Source: Verrucomicrobiota bacterium
GTDB lineage: Bacteria > Verrucomicrobiota > Verrucomicrobiia > Chthoniobacterales > JAFAMB01
Length of the DNA: 19,842 bases
Reading direction: 5' to 3'
Assembly (NCBI GenBank): GCA_019242435.1
Contig: JAFAVN010000551.1
Span: 1-19,842, forward strand
The notes beneath the pieces are model-generated. The model did no database searches, was not told where the DNA came from, and worked only from the letters and a program-made list of their open reading frames with translations. Positions 14,476 to 19,842 of the stretch are shown in pieces (within the stretch, counting starts at the first letter, position 1; each line of letters opens with the position of its first letter). The position numbers were made by a program, and so were the translations under genes.

Positions 14476-16056
14476 ATGGCTGAAGGAGTCTCAGTTCAGG
14501 CAGCGCAGCCATGGAAGCCTGCTGCTAATCCTTGGCTGATTGCAGTGGCGGTGATGTCCGCGACCTTTATGGAGGTTCTCGATACCTCGGTTGCGAACGT
14601 CTCGCTGACCCATATCGCAGGCAATCTTTCCGTAAGTACCGATCAAGCTACCTGGGTTTTGACCAGTTATCTGGTATCGAATGCCGTGATTCTGCCGGCG
14701 ACGGGTTGGTTGGGCCGTTTTTTTGGCCGACGACGATTTTTGATCGGTTGTATCACCATTTTTACGATCGCCTCTGCGCTTTGCGGGTTGGCCAACAGCC
14801 TCGGTTTGTTGATCCTGGCCAGGATCCTGCAAGGTGTCGGCGGCGGTGCTCTGCAGCCGGTCGCGCAGGCAGTCTTGCTGGAAACGTTTCCGCCGGAGAA
14901 ACGGGGCTCTGCGATGTCGGTTTATGCTATGGGCGTCGTGGTTGCTCCCATCTTGGGGCCGACGCTTGGCGGCTGGATTACCGATAACTACTCTTGGCGC
15001 TGGGTCTTTTATATTAATCTTCCGATCGGCATCGTGGCGATATTGATGTGTCTTCGGTTCCTGGAAGATCCGCCCTACCTGAAAAAAGCGAGGGCGGCAG
15101 ACATCGATTTCATCGGCTTCGGTTTCCTGACTCTTTGGATTGGTTGTTTACAGGTGCTGCTCGACAAAGGTCAGGACGAAGACTGGTTTTCATCAGACTT
15201 CATTCGCTGGTTGGGTTTTTTGGCCGTGATCGGTTTCATTGCTTTCCTGGTTTGGGAGCTTACCAGGGAACACCCGATCGTTAACCTGCGCATTCTGAAG
15301 GACCGAAATCTTTTTATCGGCGTAATCCTGAACTTCAGTGTGGGAGCGGTGCTCTATGGCACAACCGCTGTGCTGCCGCAGTTTCTTCAGTTATTGCTGG
15401 GCTATCCTTCCTTGCAAGCTGGTCTGGTCATGAGTCCAAGAGGGATCGGCGCAATCATCGGGAGCGTGGTGGCGGGCCGCATTCTTACCAAAGTGGATGG
15501 CCGTATCTGGATGGCTCAGGGTGCCCTTGTACTCGGACTTACCATGTTCTTGCTCGGACGGGTTAACCTGGATATGGCCCCGGAAACGGTCATCTGGCCG
15601 ATTGTTATCAGTGGATTCGCCATTACTTCGATCTTCGTCCCAATGACCACGTTTTCCGTGGCAACTGTTAGCCGTGAGAACATGGGCGATGCTGCCGGCC
15701 TTACCAGTTTAGTCAGAAATCTGGGTGGCTCTGTCGGTATATCTCTGGTGACCGCCTTAGTGACCCGCAGTACCCAAGCGCACCAAGCATTAATGGTGGG
15801 TCACCTTACTAACTTGGATGCTCCCTTCAGAGAGCAGCTTGCTACCTTGCAGCATTCTTTGGCAGCACAATCCGGGCAAGCCGCGCAGTCTCAGGCTTAC
15901 GGTGTCATTTACCAGATGTTACAGCAGCAGGCCGGGCTTTGGGCCTATGTCGAGAATTTTCGACTCCTGGTTCCAATTTGCCTGGCGCTGGCTCCAATCA
16001 TTTTTCTGTTTAAGAAAGCCAAGAAGTCAGCCCCGGCAGGTATGGGCGCCCATTGA
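14476..16056 (+). CDS. EmrB/QacA-type (DHA2, 14-helix) MFS drug exporter
   Basis: This 526-residue protein belongs to the DHA2 family. Motif D1 is LDTSVANVSLTHI (35-47), motif A is GWLGRFFGRRRF (77-88), and motif C is PILGPTLGGWITDNYSWRW, located in helix 5 (about 157-175). The usual 14 helices and a C-terminal basic end (FKKAKKS) are present. It starts 6 bases after the adaptor gene and is certainly cotranscribed with it. Together they form a proton-driven pump expelling hydrophobic drugs, uncouplers or similar compounds across the envelope. The insert between the last two helices (about 440-490, Gln/Ala-rich, AAQSGQAAQSQAYG) matches the periplasmic loop of EmrB. The substrate is not predictable. 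Confidence 0.95.
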   Translation: MAEGVSVQAAQPWKPAANPWLIAVAVMSATFMEVLDTSVANVSLTHIAGNLSVSTDQATWVLTSYLVSNAVILPATGWLGRFFGRRRFLIGCITIFTIASALCGLANSLGLLILARILQGVGGGALQPVAQAVLLETFPPEKRGSAMSVYAMGVVVAPILGPTLGGWITDNYSWRWVFYINLPIGIVAILMCLRFLEDPPYLKKARAADIDFIGFGFLTLWIGCLQVLLDKGQDEDWFSSDFIRWLGFLAVIGFIAFLVWELTREHPIVNLRILKDRNLFIGVILNFSVGAVLYGTTAVLPQFLQLLLGYPSLQAGLVMSPRGIGAIIGSVVAGRILTKVDGRIWMAQGALVLGLTMFLLGRVNLDMAPETVIWPIVISGFAITSIFVPMTTFSVATVSRENMGDAAGLTSLVRNLGGSVGISLVTALVTRSTQAHQALMVGHLTNLDAPFREQLATLQHSLAAQSGQAAQSQAYGVIYQMLQQQAGLWAYVENFRLLVPICLALAPIIFLFKKAKKSAPAGMGAH

Positions 16057-16103
16057 CCTGGTAGAAACTCAACCGGATTCTCCATCATGATCCAGACTAG
16101 GGC

Positions 16104-16131
16104 GACTGCTAACTGCTAACTGCCGATCGCA
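16104..16131. repeat. Heptad-periodic intergenic repeat array E
   Basis: Four 7-base units occur in a row: GACTGCT (16104), AACTGCT (16111), AACTGCC (16118) and GATCGCA (16125). The first three are near-identical. The array fills the spacer just upstream of the DUF4337 gene. Its sequence is related to the AACTGC cores of array A (7340-7381). Confidence 0.5.
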
Positions 16132-16134
16132 CCC

Positions 16135-16677
16135 ATGGAAGAACCCGAGGTTCCTACCGAACATCTTCATGAACACATCCATCACCGAGCGGAATCCAGC
16201 TCTGAGCGATGGGTTTTAGGGGTCGCCCTTAGCTCAGCCATCTTGGCTGCCTTCGCCGCCGTCGCTTCGCTCATGGCCGGACATCACGCTAATGAAGCCA
16301 TGATCGCCCAGATCGAATCATCCGACCAGTGGAGCTACTATCAATCCAAGAGCATCAAAGAAGACCAGGTGTTTGGGAAAATAGACGTTCTGTCAGCACT
16401 CGAAAAGCCGGTTCCGGAAACGGACAAATCGAAGATCGCCCAATACGAACGAGAAAAGGAAGACATTCGCAAAAATGCGGAGCGTCTGGAGAACGCATCG
16501 AAGCACCTTTTGCATATCCACGAGCGTCTGGCCGTGAGTGTGACGCTATTTCAGATTGCGATCGCCGTCGGCGCTATCTCTGTGCTGATCAAGCGAAAGA
16601 CATTCTGGTGGGCCAGCCTGGTCGCCGGAGTTATCGGTATCTGGTTCTTCACACTAGCACTTGTGAGTTCTCACTAG
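16135..16677 (+). CDS. DUF4337-family membrane protein
   Basis: This 180-residue protein of unknown function matches DUF4337. It has a His/Glu-rich N-terminus (EHLHEHIHH, 9-17), a first membrane helix (about 27-48), then the family block ESSDQWSYYQSKSIKE (60-75). A charged, probably helical middle (95-128, EREKEDIRKNAERLE) follows, then two further helices (about 133-152 and 157-177). The family is common in several Gram-negative phyla and has no established role. It lies 78 bases after emrB on the same strand, with a heptad array between, so cotranscription is possible but not shown. ATG at 16135 has no Shine-Dalgarno site. The histidine cluster could bind metal, which is speculation. Confidence 0.88.
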   Translation: MEEPEVPTEHLHEHIHHRAESSSERWVLGVALSSAILAAFAAVASLMAGHHANEAMIAQIESSDQWSYYQSKSIKEDQVFGKIDVLSALEKPVPETDKSKIAQYEREKEDIRKNAERLENASKHLLHIHERLAVSVTLFQIAIAVGAISVLIKRKTFWWASLVAGVIGIWFFTLALVSSH

Positions 16678-16800
16678 GAACATGGTTCACAGTTAGTTGA
16701 ACAGGTAGCGGCTGTCCCCAGACGCACCTAAGCCCAGACTATCCTGATTTTTCCAGGGTGCTTAATGAACTCCAACCTGAGCACGCAGCCGCCTTGGAAA

Positions 16801-19800
16801 TTACGTTCCCAGCCTCAACTGTCGGTGCAGCCTCCAAAGCAGCAACCCGAGAAACAGAACCGTAAACCCGTTGATGATCAATGAATTGAACGTGAAAATG
16901 CTGAATTTTTGACCGAAAACTGTTTTCTCCGGACCAAAAAACACGTTCCGCTGTTTTACAGTGTAATCCTTTTGTTTCATTTCGGCATCGACCAGCATGT
17001 CCGAAATCTTTTTGTTCTGGAAAAGTTGCTCAGCGGTAACCGGGTGATCCTTCTGGTCGAACTTACCTTCATCCAGAGGCTGGCCTGCCAATATCCGGTC
17101 GATCTCATGAAAGCGGTTGTTGACTTGGCCACTGTCTTTGCCGCCCATGCCGGAAAGAATTGCCAAAGCTTCTTTCAAGTCTTCTAAACGATCGGCTTGT
17201 GCTTGGGTCAGATTCGTGGTTCGGGCCAGTTCATTGATTTTTGCCGTCAACAGGTCTTGCCGTTTGGTGAAGGGATTGAGCTTTGCTTGCGCGTCGACTA
17301 GTGCTTCATAAGACCATCGCATTGGTATGAGTTCGCAAATCAGGGGTACTTCCATGTTCTGGCTTTGAGCTTTCTCTGTGCTGGCATGCTGAGCCATACG
17401 GTCTCGAGTCAGCGCATAAATAAAGTCCAGATTCCGATTCATCTCCTCATACTTGATGAGTGCGCCTCCCAGAATGATCTGTGGGATAAGCACGAGCGGA
17501 ACGATATTGGCCGCCGTCTTCGAGTCATCGACCACAGCGGAAATTAACAGGCCGCCTGCGACGCCGCTGATTGCAGTGGTTCCAATAAACCACAGGTACG
17601 GCCAAAACATCCCACGGATCTCGAGGATACTATTGCCGATAAGGATAAACAGCGCTGACTGGACCACTGCGAACAGCGACAACGTCACAAATTTCGCAAT
17701 GATATAGTAGGGGAGATGAATATTTAGGTTGCGCTCCCTCTGCAGGATCGGGCGATCACGGATAATATCATCGGCGCTGTTGGTTAATCCCAGGAACATC
17801 GCCACTACCAGCGCTAGGAAAAGGTAGGTAGGAATATGGAACGCGTGCTCGAAATCATAACGATCCTTCTCCACGTACCGTAAGACGAAGCCGATGAGAG
17901 CTCCCAACAGTGGCGCCTCGAACATTGTGGTCCAAAGATTTGTCCGGTTTCTCAGCTTACTGATAAACGCGCGCTTGAGGATCGTTTCAAACCTGACCCA
18001 CTCGTCGCGCCAACGGATTGGCTGCCGCTTAGTAGCGGGAACCGGCGGCGCTGTCGTGTTCGGCTGCACGACCGAGACCTGCCGCATCTCCTGAATCAGC
18101 CGAAAAGACTCGTACTTGTCTCTCCAATAGTCCGGAGAGTAACGGCGAGAGGCTACCAGCTGCCCCCTCGAATTTTCCTCATAGATGACGTCACCGCTCA
18201 GGTCGCGCAGCGGGGTCTCGAGCACATCGAAAATGAATTCGGGCCGAGTTGTGCCGCAAGCCGGGCAGCCGCCCAACTCCGTCCCAAAATGTTGCTGGTG
18301 TTCCGCCGAGGCAAAATACTGCAGCATCTCCTGAGGCGTACCGAAGAACACCAACCGGCCGCCCTTATCCAGTAACACTGCCTTACTGAACATCTGGAAG
18401 ATCTTCGAAGTCGGCGTGTGGATCGTCACTAGAACGATCTTGTTTTGGGCAAGACCGCGGATGATCTCAATGACGTGCTCCGAATCCTTCGATGAAAGAC
18501 CGGAGGTCGGCTCATCAAACAGAAAGACATCGGCGGAGCTGATCATGTCCAGGCCGATGTTCAGACGTTTCCTTTCGCCGCCGCTCAGATATTTCTTAAC
18601 CGAGCTACCGACGACGCTATCTCGCCGTTCTGATAACCCGAGTTCAATCAACTTGCCGTCGATCCGTCGCATCCGATCTTTCGCTGATAAATGCGGCGAC
18701 CTGATGGCGGCTGCGTAATCCAAGTTCTCCGAAATCGTCAACTGTTCGTCGAATGCATCATCCTGCGGAATATACGCAACATACTCCCGTAATGCTTCAA
18801 CTTGCCTGTACAGCGATTGGCCGTTCAGAAGTACACTTCCACTGCTGGGCTGGAGCTGACCGCAGATTGTTTTCAGCAAGGTGCTTTTCCCGCAGCCGCT
18901 TGCTCCCATGACGCAAATCATCTCGCCTCGATTTGCAAAAAAAGACATGCCATCAAGGGCCACGTCACCGTTGCGAAACCTCAAAGAGAGATCTTGAACG
19001 TCCAGCCGCCGAATAATGTTGCGCTCCTCTTCGATGATCTGTTCGGAGAAGTTGCAACGGAGCACCTGTCCCGCATCGATCCGGATGATATCACCGTCAC
19101 TGAGAGGCGCTGAGCCCCGGACGACAGTTTCACCTACCATTACCGGACGGTCCGCTTGCAACACTTCAAGCGTGCCAATGAGGCGTTCGTAATCGCAGGA
19201 GATCTTCAACAAAACCTCGCCAACTGTCCCCGTACTGAGCAGAATGTCGTCAGATTCAAGGAGCGAGGGATTGTTCGACACCAGGTAGACCGATTTGGAA
19301 GCCTTGAGCTGAAACCGTCCTCCCATAGCCCGGGCTCGTCTGCGAAGGTCCGACAGTAAAAGTTCAACCGAGTTGTCGAAAATGATTCGGTCATCCAGTC
19401 CCCCAATCACGGTTGTACCGGCGCTTAGCGTAACCCCGTTAAGAGACGCCTCGACGGTTCTCAAAGCGGATACCTGCACCTTCAGTCCGAACTGGACCTC
19501 CAAGGAGCTCTCTCGCGTTCTCGCCTTTTCCAGTAACAGCTCGTCGTTTTGGGTGATGGTCACGAAGATGCGAGGAAGCGAGACGTTTTTCTTCGCATTG
19601 AAGTAAAAGACCAAATCTTGATGGGTGATTACTTGTTCTCCCATCACGATTCGTTGGCCGGCATAGATGCGGCAGAATTCGCCGGGTGAGAGAGTGCGGC
19701 CGCGTACCACGACCGATCGAGGGCTGAGATTCTTAAATAGAATCAGATCATGATAACGGTAAGCCATCAGCCGCTCACCATCCTCAAGCTCTTTCAGCGG

Positions 19801-19842
19801 CACATCCACGGACTCCTCTTTACCGAAGCTCAGCGATTCCAA
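16801..19842 (-). CDS. FHA-like/ABC ATPase/ABC-2 permease fusion (ABCG-like half-transporter), 5'-partial
   Basis: The reading frame runs from the right window edge for 1013 codons; the first codon seen is TTG at the edge, so the true start is probably outside. Residues 1-265 contain two or three FHA-like beta modules (RGRTLSPGEFCRIYAGQ; APLSDGDIIRIDAGQVLRCNF). The ATPase follows: Walker A GASGCGKST (313-321), signature LSGGE (419-423), Walker B VFLFDEP (439-445) and switch His475. The permease (about 620-1005) has ABC2-type helices at roughly 640-657, 671-688, 715-737, 747-771, 779-796 and 985-1004. A long soluble insert of about 150 residues separates the last two. CPAC (526-529) lies in the linker. 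Similar fusions occur in Cyanobacteria, Planctomycetes and Verrucomicrobia. They are expected to export lipids or other hydrophobic substrates; the substrate is unknown. Confidence 0.9.
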   Translation of the reverse strand: MESLSFGKEESVDVPLKELEDGERLMAYRYHDLILFKNLSPRSVVVRGRTLSPGEFCRIYAGQRIVMGEQVITHQDLVFYFNAKKNVSLPRIFVTITQNDELLLEKARTRESSLEVQFGLKVQVSALRTVEASLNGVTLSAGTTVIGGLDDRIIFDNSVELLLSDLRRRARAMGGRFQLKASKSVYLVSNNPSLLESDDILLSTGTVGEVLLKISCDYERLIGTLEVLQADRPVMVGETVVRGSAPLSDGDIIRIDAGQVLRCNFSEQIIEEERNIIRRLDVQDLSLRFRNGDVALDGMSFFANRGEMICVMGASGCGKSTLLKTICGQLQPSSGSVLLNGQSLYRQVEALREYVAYIPQDDAFDEQLTISENLDYAAAIRSPHLSAKDRMRRIDGKLIELGLSERRDSVVGSSVKKYLSGGERKRLNIGLDMISSADVFLFDEPTSGLSSKDSEHVIEIIRGLAQNKIVLVTIHTPTSKIFQMFSKAVLLDKGGRLVFFGTPQEMLQYFASAEHQQHFGTELGGCPACGTTRPEFIFDVLETPLRDLSGDVIYEENSRGQLVASRRYSPDYWRDKYESFRLIQEMRQVSVVQPNTTAPPVPATKRQPIRWRDEWVRFETILKRAFISKLRNRTNLWTTMFEAPLLGALIGFVLRYVEKDRYDFEHAFHIPTYLFLALVVAMFLGLTNSADDIIRDRPILQRERNLNIHLPYYIIAKFVTLSLFAVVQSALFILIGNSILEIRGMFWPYLWFIGTTAISGVAGGLLISAVVDDSKTAANIVPLVLIPQIILGGALIKYEEMNRNLDFIYALTRDRMAQHASTEKAQSQNMEVPLICELIPMRWSYEALVDAQAKLNPFTKRQDLLTAKINELARTTNLTQAQADRLEDLKEALAILSGMGGKDSGQVNNRFHEIDRILAGQPLDEGKFDQKDHPVTAEQLFQNKKISDMLVDAEMKQKDYTVKQRNVFFGPEKTVFGQKFSIFTFNSLIINGFTVLFLGLLLWRLHRQLRLGT

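Noticed and set aside
16686..16699. TTCACAG-TTAGTTG as a sixth heptad array
   Set aside because: Only two units and the second is divergent. The TTCACAG unit matches array D, but the stretch is too short to call.
16708..16792. GCGGCTG (16708) and CAGCCGC (16786) as a terminator between the DUF4337 and ABC genes
   Set aside because: The arms are 71 bases apart and only 7 bp long; chance pairing is likely. No T-tract was seen.

Overview
The window looks like a piece of a Gram-negative bacterial chromosome with moderate to slightly high GC. Gene content points to Verrucomicrobiota, perhaps a soil Chthoniobacterales/Udaeobacter-like lineage. This rests on a Prc/Tsp-type S41 protease, a compact hisB-hisH-hisA cluster, an FHA-like/ABC/permease fusion, DUF4337 and few clear Shine-Dalgarno sites. 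The lineage is inference, not a database result. No rRNA, tRNA, CRISPR array, insertion sequence or phage gene was recognised.

Layout. 1-184 (-): the N-terminus of a MalE-like sugar-binding protein, cut by the window edge. 185-498: no convincing gene, but a strong hairpin at 423-478. 499-1218 (-): a P-loop nucleoside/thymidylate-kinase-like protein. 1351-5019 (+): two tandem paralogous MFS_3 exporters, each with a soluble C-terminal domain. 5175-6836 (-): sufS-sufU, an iron-sulfur sulfur-donor pair. 6879-7286 (+): a FabZ-like dehydratase divergent from sufS. 7379-7990 (-): a metallo-beta-lactamase-fold hydrolase. 8080-10260 (+): a tail-specific protease. 10374-12336 (-): hisB-hisH-hisA with overlapping start and stop codons. 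12556-16056 (+): tetR-emrA-emrB, a drug-efflux operon with two operator-like inverted repeats at its head. 16135-16677 (+): a DUF4337 membrane protein. 16801-19842 (-): a large FHA-like/ABC ATPase/ABC-2 permease fusion that runs off the right edge.

How the genes work together. The clearest functional units are SufS with SufU (cysteine sulfur to Fe-S assembly), HisB/HisH/HisA (middle steps of histidine synthesis; the HisH partner HisF is not here), and TetR with the EmrAB-type pump. Three transport systems (paired MFS_3, EmrAB, ABC fusion) give the window an export-rich character, but nothing links them into one pathway.

The most unusual signal is not a gene. Several intergenic spacers carry short arrays with an exact 7-bp period (GAANNNN-like or AACTGCT-like units) at 7340-7381, 10267-10294, 10326-10367, 12364-12405 and 16104-16131. 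The two arrays between the protease and hisA face each other and form a perfect 15-bp inverted repeat. This looks like a dispersed heptad-repeat family confined to spacers.
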